DNA from: Lachnospiraceae bacterium
GTDB taxonomy: Bacteria; Bacillota; Clostridia; Lachnospirales; Lachnospiraceae
Direction: 5' to 3'
Assembly: GCA_910576125.1 (NCBI GenBank)
Contig: CAJTHM010000023.1
Span: 20,492 to 84,491, forward strand
DNA: 64,000 bases
Positions 8,724-18,491 of the stretch are shown here, one piece after another (within the stretch, counting starts at the first letter, position 1; each line of letters starts with the position of its first letter). The position numbers were made by a program, and so were the translations under genes. Below the pieces are notes generated by a model. It was not told the origin of the DNA. It did no database searches and saw nothing but the letters and a program-made list of their open reading frames with translations.

Positions 8724-9398
8724 TTATGCTCCATACACCTTATAGTACTCATCTATGGCTGCCTTTGCGGCGTCATCGATGTAAACCTGTCCTTTATACG
8801 GTCTGTTGTACAGATGCTCCACTACCTCCTGCATGGTCACGATAGCGGCAGCCTCTATATGATAGCGCTCCCTGATTTCATCCAGCGCGCTCCCCTTTCC
8901 GGCCGGCCCTTTCTCCATACGGTTCAGGGATACCATCAGCCCCTTGATCTCCACTTTTGCCTGGGCGGTAATAATGGGGTATGTCTCCTCTATGGACTTC
9001 CCGGAAGTGGTCACATCCTCTATGATCACGACTCTGTCGCCGTCTTTCATGCCGCTTCCCAGCAAAATGCCCGCATCACCGTGGTCCTTGGCTTCCTTGC
9101 GGTTGGAACAGTAGCGCACGTCCTTGCCGTAGAGCTCACTGTAGGCCATGGCCGCGGCTACGCTCAGGGGAATCCCCTTATAGGCCGGTCCGAACAGTAC
9201 GTCGAAATCATCCCCATACTTTTCATGAATGGCCCTGGCATAATACTCTCCCAGCTTCCTCAGCTGAGTCCCGGTCACATAAGAACCCGCGTTCATGAAA
9301 AAGGGGGACTGCCTGCCGCTTTTTAAGGTAAACGAACCGAATTTAAGCGCATTGCTATCCACCATAAATTCAATAAAGTCCTGCTTATATTGTTCCAT
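8724..9398 (-). CDS. pyrE: Orotate phosphoribosyltransferase
   Basis: Predicted 224 aa; ATG 9398 behind GGAGGG. The N-terminus KFGSFTLKSGRQSPFFMNAG and the PRPP-binding loop VVIIEDVTTSGKS are diagnostic. It transfers orotate to PRPP to give OMP in pyrimidine synthesis. It stands alone from other pyr genes here and has its own promoter (9441-9469). No PyrR-type attenuator was recognised in the short leader. Confidence 0.96.
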   Translation of the reverse strand: MEQYKQDFIEFMVDSNALKFGSFTLKSGRQSPFFMNAGSYVTGTQLRKLGEYYARAIHEKYGDDFDVLFGPAYKGIPLSVAAAMAYSELYGKDVRYCSNRKEAKDHGDAGILLGSGMKDGDRVVIIEDVTTSGKSIEETYPIITAQAKVEIKGLMVSLNRMEKGPAGKGSALDEIRERYHIEAAAIVTMQEVVEHLYNRPYKGQVYIDDAAKAAIDEYYKVYGA

Positions 9399-9440
9399 CT
9401 ATATAGAACCCTCCTGTAAACGAGCCTGTTATCCTTACTT

Positions 9441-9469
9441 ATCCTATCATAGTTTCGTGATATTTTCAA
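9441..9469 (-). promoter_or_regulatory. pyrE promoter
   Basis: TTGAAA (9464-9469), a 17-base spacer, and TAGGAT (9441-9446) lie about 43 bases upstream of the pyrE start. Confidence 0.5.
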
Positions 9470-9517
9470 TTGATTTCCAGAAAATAAGAAAATTTGATTC
9501 AGAAATTTTCAAAAAAT

Positions 9518-9895
9518 GGTGAGCAGGACGATAAGCCGGGTTCTGTCGTGTACTATCGTACGGAACAATCATCTATCTTGCACGGCTGTTGCCAGCCGCG
9601 TCCAGCGACCTACCTGAAAGCAGGCCGGGCAAGCCTGTCGCTCTCATTCTGGTCTTGCTTCGGATGGGGTTTACATGGCTCCGCCCGTTACCGGACGGAC
9701 GGTAGTCTCTTACACTGCCTTTCCACCATTACAGGGAACCAGAGCAAGCCCGATTCCCTGCTGTATCTTTCTGTTGCACTGGCCTTGGAGTCGCCTCCAC
9801 CGGACGTTATCCGGCATCCTGCCCTGTGAAGCCCGGACTTTCCTCACCCGCCCGGGGCTATGCCCAGGCAGGCGCGATTGTTTATCCTACTCACC
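9518..9895 (-). ncRNA. rnpB: RNase P RNA
   Basis: Read on the minus strand the region begins GGTGAGTAGGA and ends TCCTGCTCACC, the P1 helix closing the RNA. Just inside are the near-universal GAGGAAAGTCCGGGCT (5' core) and ACAGAACCCGGCTTAT (3' core). The GGATAACGTCCGG segment is also typical. This is the catalytic RNA that trims tRNA 5' leaders. The promoter at 9945-9973 lies directly upstream. Confidence 0.95.
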
Positions 9896-9944
9896 GTTTT
9901 AGACTATAACAGAATCAACAAGCGGATTCTATTATATAAGAACT

Positions 9945-9973
9945 ATTATAACAACCGTATTCCCAAAAAACAA
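9945..9973 (-). promoter_or_regulatory. rnpB promoter
   Basis: TTGTTT (9968-9973), 17 bases, TATAAT (9945-9950), about 50 bases before the RNA. Other TATAAT-like elements lie in the same AT-rich stretch. Confidence 0.5.
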
Positions 9974-10002
9974 GAGCAAAGTCGCAATTATGCGTTTACG
10001 CG

Positions 10003-11658
10003 TCATACATTAAAGCAGCTCCCGCCCACAAATTCCCGGCAGATGGAATTACCCGGCAGGCTCTCGCTGGGCACGCCCAGGAAATAGTCCAGGAACTTGA
10101 GGAGCCTCTTGGCCTCGTAGTACTCAGGATCCCCCTTGGGAATCTGGAACAGCAAAGGCTCCGCGAAAGTCTTGAGCATTGCCAGTTCATACACCAGCGC
10201 AGAATTGAACATGGCGTCGGCCTCCTCCTGGAATGGGAAGATGTTCTCCTCCTCGCCCCTGCGCACGGAGGGCCACATCTGGATCGTCCTCTGGGCGCTG
10301 GAGCCCCTGGTGCGGGCGTCTCTGACCATCCTGCGCAGCAGCCTGCCGTCCGTGGTGGGAATCCTGTTGTGGGCGTCGATATTCAGCGTCGTCAGGGCGC
10401 TGATGTAGATTTTGTACTTGCTCTCCTCCGGCAGGGCATAGGACATCTTCTCGTTCAGGCCGTGAATCCCTTCTATTACAAGAATGTCATCCTCTTTCAG
10501 CTGCAGGAAATCGCCTCTGTACTCCCGCTGTCCTGTCTTGAAATTGAAAGACGGCATCTCCACTCTCTCCCCTGCCAGGAGACTGACCATGTTCTCATTG
10601 AACAGCTTCACGTCTATGGCCTCCAGGCACTCGAAATTGTAGTCCCCTTTCTCGTCCCTGGGGGTCTGTTCCCTGTTCACGAAATAATTGTCCAGGGCAA
10701 TCGGATGGGGCACCTTGCCCAAAGTCCGCAGCTGGATGGAAAGCCTGTGGGAAAAGCTGGTCTTGCCGGAGGAGGAGGGGCCTGCAATCATGACGAACTT
10801 CACATTCCCTTCGCTGGCGATATCCTTTGCGATCTCGCCGATAATCCTCTCCTGCTTCGCCTCCTGTACCAGAATCAGGTCGCTGACGGAGCCCCTGCAA
10901 ATCTGCTCGTTCAAATCCCCCACCGTCTCGATGCCTGCCGTCCTGCCCCATTTCTTGGCGTTCTCCATGGTGTCGAATAGTTTCCTGCTCTCCACAAAAG
11001 GCTCCATCACAGTAGGGTTCGACTCAGAAGGCAGCACCAGCATGAAACCTTCCTCGTAGGGAAGTACATCGAACCACTTTATGTAACCGGCATCGGGAAG
11101 CATATATCCGTAATAATAATCATAATACCCCTCTATTTCGTACACATTCACCGTGGAACCCATCCGGAAGCGGAACAGCTTCACTTTGTCCTCCATGCCC
11201 TTTTTACGGAAAAGCTCTATGGCGTCATCCAGAGGATAGGACTTCTTCATGAAAGGCGTCTTCGCCTCCACCAGCTGCCGCATCCTGTCCTTGATTCTCT
11301 CCGCGTTCCTGGCCGTGGCCTCCACCGTCCCGCAGGCGTTGACATAGAGTCCCCGGCCTATGGAGAATTCCACGCAGCTCTTTCTGGCGGCCTCTTCCCC
11401 GAACACATCGTTAAGCCCCTTGAGAAACAGCATCTTGGCGGCACGTAAATAAGATTTATGACCGACGCTGTCTTTCAGGGTGAAAAATTCAATCGTGCAG
11501 TCCCTGGTGACTTTCTTGAATAGCTCCCGGATTTTGCCGTTCGCGGACACCAGCGCGATTGTGCCGTCGTACTCTTTCTGATATTCCGCCGCAATAGCTT
11601 CATACGTGGTCCCCTGCTCTACCTGCTTCTGTTCTCCGTGAATCGTAATCGTAACCAT
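10003..11658 (-). CDS. TGS-domain nucleoside (uridine-like) kinase
   Basis: Predicted 551 aa from ATG 11658, chosen because AAGGAAGGGCG lies just upstream; an ATG at 11676 overlapping the trmK stop (ATGA) is the alternative. Domains: an N-terminal TGS domain (about residues 1-60), a ThrRS-like second domain with the HxxxH-like region of the synthetase editing part, and a C-terminal P-loop kinase with Walker A AGPSSSGKTSFSHRL and the uridine-kinase-like DNYFVNREQTPRD. It is probably a cytosolic kinase; the substrate is not proven. It lies at the end of the dgt-dnaG-rpoD-trmK run. Confidence 0.85.
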   Translation of the reverse strand: MVTITIHGEQKQVEQGTTYEAIAAEYQKEYDGTIALVSANGKIRELFKKVTRDCTIEFFTLKDSVGHKSYLRAAKMLFLKGLNDVFGEEAARKSCVEFSIGRGLYVNACGTVEATARNAERIKDRMRQLVEAKTPFMKKSYPLDDAIELFRKKGMEDKVKLFRFRMGSTVNVYEIEGYYDYYYGYMLPDAGYIKWFDVLPYEEGFMLVLPSESNPTVMEPFVESRKLFDTMENAKKWGRTAGIETVGDLNEQICRGSVSDLILVQEAKQERIIGEIAKDIASEGNVKFVMIAGPSSSGKTSFSHRLSIQLRTLGKVPHPIALDNYFVNREQTPRDEKGDYNFECLEAIDVKLFNENMVSLLAGERVEMPSFNFKTGQREYRGDFLQLKEDDILVIEGIHGLNEKMSYALPEESKYKIYISALTTLNIDAHNRIPTTDGRLLRRMVRDARTRGSSAQRTIQMWPSVRRGEEENIFPFQEEADAMFNSALVYELAMLKTFAEPLLFQIPKGDPEYYEAKRLLKFLDYFLGVPSESLPGNSICREFVGGSCFNV

Positions 11659-11672
11659 ATCCGCCCTTCCTT

Positions 11673-12416
11673 TCATTTTTTATAGGCCAGCGCCCTCTCC
11701 GTCCGCGCAAGTTCTTCCCGCACCTCTTCCAGCCGTCCTCCGGCCCTGGAGGAGCCAGCCGCTTTCAGGGAGTCCGCAAGCCCTCTCAGATACGCCTCCC
11801 GCTGCCGCAAGTAAGCCAAAAGCACCGGATGCCTGTCTTTTAGCAAAAATTCCCCGAACAAATCGTACAGACGCAGCTGCTCTTCGCTTTCCTCCGTCCG
11901 CTCCTGACCGGGCCCCGCAGGCCTTGCTTTCATAGCAAAATAATACTTTCCCTCCTCGCAGACCGCCGCTTCTTCCGTCACCAGGAAGCCTGTCTCCCGC
12001 AGGAATGCCCGAAACCGGGGAATCTCCGACTGGGGCTGCGCGATTACCTCCCGCAGCTGCGCCGCCTGGCTCCTCCCCTCCCGCAGAATCCGCTCCATAA
12101 GCCTGCCGCCCATACCGGCACAGACCAGGGCGTCGGCCTCTCCTGCCCTGTATGCCTTAAGCCCGTCCGACAGCCTTAAAGATATGTAATCCCCGAGCCC
12201 ATATTCCTTCACATGCCGCCTGGCCCCCGCAAGCGGCCCCTGGCGTACGTCCATGGCAATCGCTTCAGGGCAGATGCCTTTCTGCACCAGATAGACGGAC
12301 AGAAAACCATGGTCGCAGCCCACGTCCACCAGCCTGCTTCCCGGCGTCACCATGTCTGCCAGCATCTGAAGACGCGCGGACAGCGCCACACCGCCCTCCT
12401 GTACCCGCCTCTCCAT
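11673..12416 (-). CDS. trmK: tRNA (adenine-22-N1) methyltransferase
   Basis: Predicted 247 aa. A SAM-binding motif SRLVDVGCDHGFLSVYL occurs near residue 35, followed by AIAMDVRQGPL, the layout of TrmK, which methylates A22 of tRNA. Its start overlaps the rpoD stop (ATGA), the common rpoD-trmK arrangement of Firmicutes. Confidence 0.92.
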   Translation of the reverse strand: MERRVQEGGVALSARLQMLADMVTPGSRLVDVGCDHGFLSVYLVQKGICPEAIAMDVRQGPLAGARRHVKEYGLGDYISLRLSDGLKAYRAGEADALVCAGMGGRLMERILREGRSQAAQLREVIAQPQSEIPRFRAFLRETGFLVTEEAAVCEEGKYYFAMKARPAGPGQERTEESEEQLRLYDLFGEFLLKDRHPVLLAYLRQREAYLRGLADSLKAAGSSRAGGRLEEVREELARTERALAYKK

Positions 12417-13525
12417 CAGTCCAGATAATCCTTCAGCTTTCTGCTGCGGCTGGGATGGCGCAGCTTGCGCAGCGCCTTCGCCTCAATCTGGCGGATGCGC
12501 TCACGGGTCACATTGAATTCCTTTCCCACCTCTTCCAGGGTACGGGCCCTGCCGTCGTCCAGGCCGAACCGCAGGCGAAGCACTTTCTGCTCCCTCTCGG
12601 TAAGCGTCCCCAGCACCTCCACCAGGGATTCCTTCAGCAAGGTGAACGCCGCCGCGTCCGCGGGCACCGGCACCTTATCGTCCTCAATGAAATCTCCCAG
12701 GTGACTGTCCTCCTCCTCGCCGATAGGAGTCTCCATGGACACCGGCTCCTGGCTGATCTTCAGAATCTCCCGCACCCGGTCCGCTGGCATATTCATCTCC
12801 TCCGCGATTTCCTCCGGGGTCGGTTCACGCCCCAGCTCCTGGAGCAGCTGCCTGCTGACTCTGATCAGTTTGTTGATGGTCTCCACCATATGCACCGGGA
12901 TGCGGATGGTCCTGGCCTGATCCGCGATGGCCCTGGTGATGGCCTGACGAATCCACCAGGTGGCGTAGGTGGAGAATTTATAGCCCTTGCGGTAGTCGAA
13001 CTTTTCCACAGCCTTAATCAGGCCCAGATTGCCCTCCTGAATCAGATCCAGGAAAAGCATCCCCCGGCCTACATACCGCTTCGCTATGCTGACCACCAGA
13101 CGCAGGTTCGCCTCAGCCAGGCGCTTCTTGGAGTCCTCGTCCCCCAGCTCCATCTTCTTGGCCAGCTCGATTTCCTCCTCCGCGGAGAGCAGGGGCACCT
13201 TGCCGATTTCCTTTAAGTACATGCGCACAGGATCCTCAAGGCTGATTCCGTCCGGAATAGACAAATCCAGATTCTCCACATCCACGTCGTCCTCGTCCGA
13301 GAGGATAATCTCCTCCACATCGGCCTCGTCCTCAGTGATGCGCAGCACGTCCACATTGTTCTGTTCCAGGGCGTCCAGAATCCTCTCAAACTGCTCTTCT
13401 TCCAAAGGCATGTCCGCAAAAAAGTCGCTGATTTCCTGATACTCCAGCACGTTCTTCTTCTTTTTGGCCATATTGAGAAGTTCTTTCACCTTCTCTTCAA
13501 ACTTTGCCCGTGTGTTTTCATCCAT
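12416..13525 (-). CDS. rpoD: Primary sigma factor
   Basis: Predicted 369 aa from ATG 13525 with GGAAGGATGG upstream. Region 1.2 begins at PVRMYLKEIGKVPLLS; region 2 includes KFDYRKGYKFSTYATWWIRQ, the -10 recognition core; regions 3 and 4 follow, ending with the -35 HTH TLEEVGKEFNVTRERIRQIE. The short acidic N-terminus is normal for Firmicutes SigA. It is encoded between dnaG and trmK. Confidence 0.97.
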   Translation of the reverse strand: MDENTRAKFEEKVKELLNMAKKKKNVLEYQEISDFFADMPLEEEQFERILDALEQNNVDVLRITEDEADVEEIILSDEDDVDVENLDLSIPDGISLEDPVRMYLKEIGKVPLLSAEEEIELAKKMELGDEDSKKRLAEANLRLVVSIAKRYVGRGMLFLDLIQEGNLGLIKAVEKFDYRKGYKFSTYATWWIRQAITRAIADQARTIRIPVHMVETINKLIRVSRQLLQELGREPTPEEIAEEMNMPADRVREILKISQEPVSMETPIGEEEDSHLGDFIEDDKVPVPADAAAFTLLKESLVEVLGTLTEREQKVLRLRFGLDDGRARTLEEVGKEFNVTRERIRQIEAKALRKLRHPSRSRKLKDYLD

Positions 13526-13601
13526 TGTAAAGTTTCCATCCTTCCTCGGGAAATCCGTTCCCCTTTTTGATTTACTGTTAAGAGTTACCAATATCTTTAC
13601 C

Positions 13602-15377
13602 TTAATCTAAGGAAATATGCGTTCCTGCCAGCTCTTCCAGCGCTTTCTTGCCCTCAATGGCCCGGGCCAGGGCGCTTACATCCGCTCCCATGTGGGAGAG
13701 ATGGTACTGGTAACTGTTCTTTTTCACGGTAAGCAGGATTTCATGAAAGGCCTTCTCCCGCTCCTGCTGTGTATCCAGCTTCGGGATAAGCGCGGAAAAA
13801 AGCGCCGCCGCCTCTTTCTGCTCCTCTCCGTCCTCGAACATACTGACGATGCCCCCGGGATTGATCTCTCCTTTTTCCAGCTCCGGGAATAGCCGCTCCG
13901 CCACTTTGCGGTAGATTTCCACCGTAAAGTCCTCCGGGGAGATATACTTTTTGATTTTGCCGTACAGCTTCGGCTCCCCCGAAATCCATGTGATCAGGAG
14001 CCTCTGGGACCGCTTTGCGTTCTCCTCCGGGTCTTTTTTAGATTGTATACCCGATTTGGGGCGCTCTAAGGGCTTCGCCCCGCCGGTGCCGGCCGCGTAG
14101 CGCGCTACCAGCCTGCGCAGGTTCTCAATACCGATGTAATATTTCTCGGCCACTGCCTGGAGGTAATTGTCCCGCTCCACGTCCTCGGAGAATTCGCACA
14201 GTTTTTTGGCAATTTCTCTGTGGAATTTCGTCTTCTCCTCCGGATCCTCCATGTTGAACTGCCCCTGCAGTATCCGCACCTCGAAGAAGAAGCTGTTCTC
14301 CGCCTGGCCGATCCGTTCCTCAAAGGCCTCTCTCCCCAGCCCTTTCATGAATTCATCCGGATCCTTGTAGGGCTGCATATTGATGATCTTCCCCGTAAGG
14401 CCTGCCTCCCGCAGGATGCCGACGGCTCTCAGGGCCGCTTTCACCCCCGCGCCGTCGCTGTCGTAGGCTAACAGCACGTTCTCCGTATACCGCCGCAGCA
14501 GAGCCGCCTGCTCCGCCGTGAAAGCCGTACCCAGGGAGGCCACCGCCTGGGTGAAGCCTGCCTGGTGCATGGCGATGACATCCATATAGCCCTCACAGAG
14601 TATGATGTTGCCGCACCTGGCCCGCCTTGCGTAGTTGAGGCCGTACAGATTGCGCCGCTTGTCGAACACCGGGGTCTCCGGCGAATTCAGGTACTTGGGT
14701 TCACCGTCCCCCATCACCCGGCCGCCGAAACCGATGACACGGTTGTTGATATCCTGAATCGGGTACATGACCCTGTTCCAGAACTGGCTGAGCATCCCTC
14801 CGTCTTTCTCGGAATGTCTGGCCAGCCCCGCCTCCTGTATCAGCTCGTCCTCAAAGCCTTTTTTCCGCAGATACTGCACCAGATGGGCTCCGTTCTTCCC
14901 CGCGAAGCCCAGTCCGAATCTGTGCATGGTCTCGTCGGAAAGCTCCCTTTTCTTCAGATACTGATAGCCGATTTCTCCGTGGGGGCTGCGGAGCTGATAG
15001 TAAAAGAACTGCGCCGCCGCCTTGTTCACCGCCAGAAGCCTGGCCCGCCTGCTCTCCTTACTTCTGGCCTCCCCGGAGTCCTCTTCCTGAGGGAGCTCCA
15101 CTCCGGCCCGCTCCGCCAGCATCCGCACCGCCTCCGGAAAAGAATAATTCTCATAATTCATCACGAAAGTGTATACGTTTCCGCCGGCCCCGCAGCCGAA
15201 ACAGTGGTACACCTGCATATCTCCGTTTACGGAAAAGGAGGGTGATTTCTCATTGTGGAAAGGGCAGAGTCCCCAGTAGCGGCCGCCCTTTTTCTGCAGC
15301 CTCACATACCCTGAGACTACCTCCACGATGTCGTTCCTCGTCCTGACCTCCTCCACGATTGTCTCCGAATAGTACAT
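13602..15377 (-). CDS. dnaG: DNA primase
   Basis: Predicted 591 aa from ATG 15377, five bases after GGAGG. The CHC2 zinc finger uses about C38, H41, C59 and C62; the TOPRIM core is seen as LCEGYMDVIAMHQAG with the acidic LLAYDSDGAGVKAAL. The C-terminal region would bind DnaB helicase. It makes RNA primers for replication. Gene order dgt-dnaG-rpoD is the classic macromolecular-synthesis arrangement of this family. A second, phage-type primase is encoded at 42540-43502. Confidence 0.97.
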   Translation of the reverse strand: MYYSETIVEEVRTRNDIVEVVSGYVRLQKKGGRYWGLCPFHNEKSPSFSVNGDMQVYHCFGCGAGGNVYTFVMNYENYSFPEAVRMLAERAGVELPQEEDSGEARSKESRRARLLAVNKAAAQFFYYQLRSPHGEIGYQYLKKRELSDETMHRFGLGFAGKNGAHLVQYLRKKGFEDELIQEAGLARHSEKDGGMLSQFWNRVMYPIQDINNRVIGFGGRVMGDGEPKYLNSPETPVFDKRRNLYGLNYARRARCGNIILCEGYMDVIAMHQAGFTQAVASLGTAFTAEQAALLRRYTENVLLAYDSDGAGVKAALRAVGILREAGLTGKIINMQPYKDPDEFMKGLGREAFEERIGQAENSFFFEVRILQGQFNMEDPEEKTKFHREIAKKLCEFSEDVERDNYLQAVAEKYYIGIENLRRLVARYAAGTGGAKPLERPKSGIQSKKDPEENAKRSQRLLITWISGEPKLYGKIKKYISPEDFTVEIYRKVAERLFPELEKGEINPGGIVSMFEDGEEQKEAAALFSALIPKLDTQQEREKAFHEILLTVKKNSYQYHLSHMGADVSALARAIEGKKALEELAGTHISLD

Positions 15378-15407
15378 CTGCACCTCCCTCTTCCTTTCGG
15401 AACAGAC

Positions 15408-16412
15408 TCAGCCCATCCAGGACTTCGGTATGTATATGTCGTCGTAGGTGGCAATCGCGAATCGGTCCGTCATGGCCCCCACGTAATCGCATACCACCTG
15501 TTCCTTTGGCTCTCCCTGCTCCAGGAGGCCCCTGAATTCCTCCGGCAGGCTGTCGATATCATGCAGGAAATGCAGATAAAGCGTCTCCATCAGCTGTTCG
15601 GCCTTGGCCTCCTCGCTCTTGGCCACAGGGTTCTCGTATACATTTTCGAACATAAACGCACGCATTTTCGTCATAGCCGTATGGGTCTCTTCCGACATCA
15701 GGATATCGTTCTTCCCCATACTGGTATTCACGATGTCGTGAATAAAGTGGTCGAAACGGTCGCTGGGAGTGCTGCCGATGACATCGCGAATCTCCGCAGG
15801 CACATCGCTCTCCCTTAAAATGCCTGCCCTGACCGCGTCGTCCATGTCATGGTGGATATAGGCAATCTTGTCGGAGAGCCGCACGATTTTCCCCTCCAGG
15901 GTGTGGGGAGTTCCGCTGGTCTGATGGTTCAGGATGCCGTCGCGCACTTCGTATGTCAGGTTCAGACCCTGTCCTTTCTTCTCCAGGCGGTCTACCGTCC
16001 TGACGCTCTGAATATTGTGCTCAAAACCCAGAGGACATATCCTGTTCAGCGCCCTCTCCCCCGCATGCCCGAAAGGTGTGTGCCCCAGATCATGCCCCAG
16101 TGCGATGGCCTCCACCAGCTCTTCGTTCAGCCGCAGAGCCTTCGCGATGGTGCGGGCGTTCTGGGAAACCTCCAGGGTATGGGTCAGCCGGGTGCGGTAA
16201 TGATCTCCCTCCGGCGACAGGAATACCTGGGTCTTATCCTTCAGCCTGCGGAACGCCTTGCAGTGGATAATCCGGTCCCTGTCCCGCTGGAACACGGGCC
16301 GTACATCGCAGTGCGGCTCAGGCTTTAATCTCCCCTTAGAATCCGTGCTGTGGGACGCGAAAGGGCTTAAATACTGCTTCTCCCATTGTTCAAGATTTTC
16401 TCTGATCGTCAT
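15408..16412 (-). CDS. dgt: Deoxyguanosinetriphosphate triphosphohydrolase-like protein
   Basis: Predicted 334 aa. HD-domain phosphohydrolase: the N-terminal signature FRRLKDKTQVF, then RTRLTHTLEVSQNARTIA and the metal site ALGHDLGHTPFGHAGE. Such enzymes cleave dNTPs to nucleoside and triphosphate and control dNTP pools. The short form (about 335 aa) is usual upstream of dnaG in Clostridia. Confidence 0.93.
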   Translation of the reverse strand: MTIRENLEQWEKQYLSPFASHSTDSKGRLKPEPHCDVRPVFQRDRDRIIHCKAFRRLKDKTQVFLSPEGDHYRTRLTHTLEVSQNARTIAKALRLNEELVEAIALGHDLGHTPFGHAGERALNRICPLGFEHNIQSVRTVDRLEKKGQGLNLTYEVRDGILNHQTSGTPHTLEGKIVRLSDKIAYIHHDMDDAVRAGILRESDVPAEIRDVIGSTPSDRFDHFIHDIVNTSMGKNDILMSEETHTAMTKMRAFMFENVYENPVAKSEEAKAEQLMETLYLHFLHDIDSLPEEFRGLLEQGEPKEQVVCDYVGAMTDRFAIATYDDIYIPKSWMG

Positions 16413-16522
16413 ACCAGCCTCTGCTCCTAATCCAGTTCCTGACCAGTCTACTTACTCTATTTATATTATTCTGCGTCTGTGGGCAAAATCCTTTTTTCTC
16501 CTGACGAATATGGTGCAAGTCC

Positions 16523-16605
16523 GGAAGAATGCCCGCACTTTGGGCATTCTTCCGTGTGCAATTTAGATTTTCTTAGCGGGCGTCCTTTGACCGCTTAGAA
16601 AATCT
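16523..16605. terminator. Two consecutive strong hairpins between hydrolase and dgt genes
   Basis: GGAAGAATGCCC / GGGCATTCTTCC (16523-16553) is a perfect 12-bp stem with a 7-nt loop. The second stem, 16565-16579 with 16591-16605, has one mismatch in 15. They lie just after the stop of the leftward esterase-trio transcript's neighbour and before the dgt gene, so termination of the upstream transcript at 16616 is plausible, though T-runs are poor. Confidence 0.55.
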
Positions 16606-16615
16606 TTGCACACTG

Positions 16616-17647
16616 TTATCTGCAGACATCAAAAATAAATTCCGCGTTTTTGTCCATGGCGGCCCTGGCGGCCTTTACCGGGGACATCTGGAATACATGC
16701 CACATGCCCGGATAAATATCTATTTTCACAGGTACATTCTTCTCTATGAAAGTCCGATGAAGCCGCAGGGCGTCGCTTAGGAGAATCTCATTCTCCCCCA
16801 CCTGGATATAGGTGGGCGGAAAGCCCTCAAAATCCCCGAACAGCGGAGAAATCAAAGAATCCGTCAGGTCATGTCCCTCCGCGTAGGCATGCACCATCCT
16901 GTCGATATAAGCACAGTTCAGCACCGGGTCTGCCTCCGCCTTTGTCTGGAAGGACTTGCCCGAGGAGGTCAGATCTGTCCAGGGCGACATGAGAATGATT
17001 CCTCTGGGCAGGAGCCTCTTCTCCTCTTTCAGCTTCAAAGTCAGCGCCAGTGCCAGATTCCCTCCCGCAGAATCTCCTGTCACGATTACGTCCCGGGCGC
17101 CGTATCCTAAGAGCATCAGATAGTTCCACGCCTGCATGGCATCCTCCAGGGCCGCGGGATAAGGGTGCTCAGGGGCAAGGCGGTAATCGAAGCACAGCAC
17201 ATCCATGGAGGTGGACTCTGCAAGCTTCGAGGTCAGCGTCCTGGCATACAGGCTGCTGCCGGTGGAGTATCCGCCCCCATGGCAGTGCAGCAGCACATAT
17301 TTCTTCATATGCGCCCGGTTGACGCCGACCCATTCCCCGTACATGCCGCTTATGTCCACTTCCCGGTACTCAATGGCTTTCGTGTTGCTTAAGATAGTCC
17401 CGATATGATCCTGGGACTGCCTGTGCTTCTCGATATCCGTATTCTCCACCATGCCGTGGACACGCCTGATCAGGTTCATCAGGCCCTGACGCCTTTTGTC
17501 CATGCTGTCAGCTTCCTCGATATCCTTCCCGGTCTTGATTCCGTTTTCCACTCCTGCCTCGATTTCGATTGCCGACGGGGACTCTGCCTCCGCCCTGGCT
17601 TCCGTTTTCATATCCCTTTTCAATTCTGTTTCCATTTTCGTTTCCAT
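16616..17647 (-). CDS. HSL-type alpha/beta hydrolase (esterase)
   Basis: Predicted 343 aa. An N-terminal charged Glu/Lys-rich stretch of about 60 residues precedes the hydrolase core. Oxyanion-hole motif HCHGGGYSTGSS, nucleophile elbow VTGDSAGGNLAL, and a C-terminal His in YPGMWHVFQM mark the hormone-sensitive-lipase family. It should hydrolyse short-chain esters. It is the last gene of a three-gene leftward unit with a zinc-ribbon membrane protein and a condensation-like acyltransferase, which suggests a shared acylation/deacylation role. Confidence 0.85.
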   Translation of the reverse strand: METKMETELKRDMKTEARAEAESPSAIEIEAGVENGIKTGKDIEEADSMDKRRQGLMNLIRRVHGMVENTDIEKHRQSQDHIGTILSNTKAIEYREVDISGMYGEWVGVNRAHMKKYVLLHCHGGGYSTGSSLYARTLTSKLAESTSMDVLCFDYRLAPEHPYPAALEDAMQAWNYLMLLGYGARDVIVTGDSAGGNLALALTLKLKEEKRLLPRGIILMSPWTDLTSSGKSFQTKAEADPVLNCAYIDRMVHAYAEGHDLTDSLISPLFGDFEGFPPTYIQVGENEILLSDALRLHRTFIEKNVPVKIDIYPGMWHVFQMSPVKAARAAMDKNAEFIFDVCR

Positions 17648-17697
17648 CCCCCCTCATGTCCGCTCTCGGCAGACATTCATCTCAATCTTTCAGTGAT

Positions 17698-18438
17698 TCA
17701 GAAATGCAGCCGCCTGCGCACCTCATTGCGGAGCCGCCTGCGGGAAAGCATCGTTATCACCGCGATATCCAGTATGGTGCAGATCGTCAGCACCACCGCG
17801 GACCAGGTCAAAAATATCCTCGCTTCCAGATAATGCCTGATCAGCATCTCCAGCCCCATGCACAGCAGCCCCAGCGCCGTAAACAGGTAGAGCGCCACTG
17901 TCAGGAAAGAGCGGGGAAGCCGGAGGATGCACAGCGTCACCAGCTCCGCTGTCACCGTTACCAGCACGGTGACGGGCAGGCCCAGTCCCAGGAACCACTC
18001 GTCGCCCCCGGCCAGGAAAGTCAGCATATACAGATAAAGGGCCACCGCGCCGCCGTCAAACAGCAGAGAGACATAAATCGGCAGTCTTGTGCAGATTACC
18101 ACCGGAATCATGAACACCCATAAAATAACGCAGGCCCCGATGACCGCCAGCGACCAGGGCACACCGTCAAATACCAGCAGGTTCAGAATGCCGCAGGTGG
18201 CCACAGACGCCAGTATCACCATGGTGAGCAATAACCCCAAATCCTTTCTCTTTACCGTCTCCACCTGTCCCTTTTCTTTCGGAAACGCGGAAATCCCCTC
18301 CGCATTTTTTCCGGTAATCGGTTTTTCCTGCCGCCCCTGCAGCATCTGTTCCCTGGGATTCAGCACCGGCGTGTTGCACAAAGGGCATTCCCTGGCATTC
18401 TGTTCCAGTTCCACGCCGCAATTCACACAATATGACAT
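17698..18438 (-). CDS. Zinc-ribbon multi-pass membrane protein (DUF6320-like)
   Basis: Predicted 246 aa. The start at 18438 (MSYCVNCGVELEQNARECPLC, quoted in part) is preferred for its spacing to GGAAAGG. A Cys4 zinc ribbon occupies residues 4-25; a hydrophilic linker follows; six hydrophobic helices fill about residues 75-230. It lies between the acyltransferase and esterase genes. Similar trios occur in Lachnospiraceae genomes; the biochemical role is not established. Confidence 0.75.
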   Translation of the reverse strand: MSYCVNCGVELEQNARECPLCNTPVLNPREQMLQGRQEKPITGKNAEGISAFPKEKGQVETVKRKDLGLLLTMVILASVATCGILNLLVFDGVPWSLAVIGACVILWVFMIPVVICTRLPIYVSLLFDGGAVALYLYMLTFLAGGDEWFLGLGLPVTVLVTVTAELVTLCILRLPRSFLTVALYLFTALGLLCMGLEMLIRHYLEARIFLTWSAVVLTICTILDIAVITMLSRRRLRNEVRRRLHF

Positions 18439-18491
18439 ATCCATCCTTTCCGCGGCAGCCTTTCCGCCGCACCCGAAACATCTATCAGGGC

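Noticed and set aside
14565..15245. Long open frame opposite dnaG
   Set aside because: Shadow of the dnaG codon bias; no start signals and no recognisable protein.
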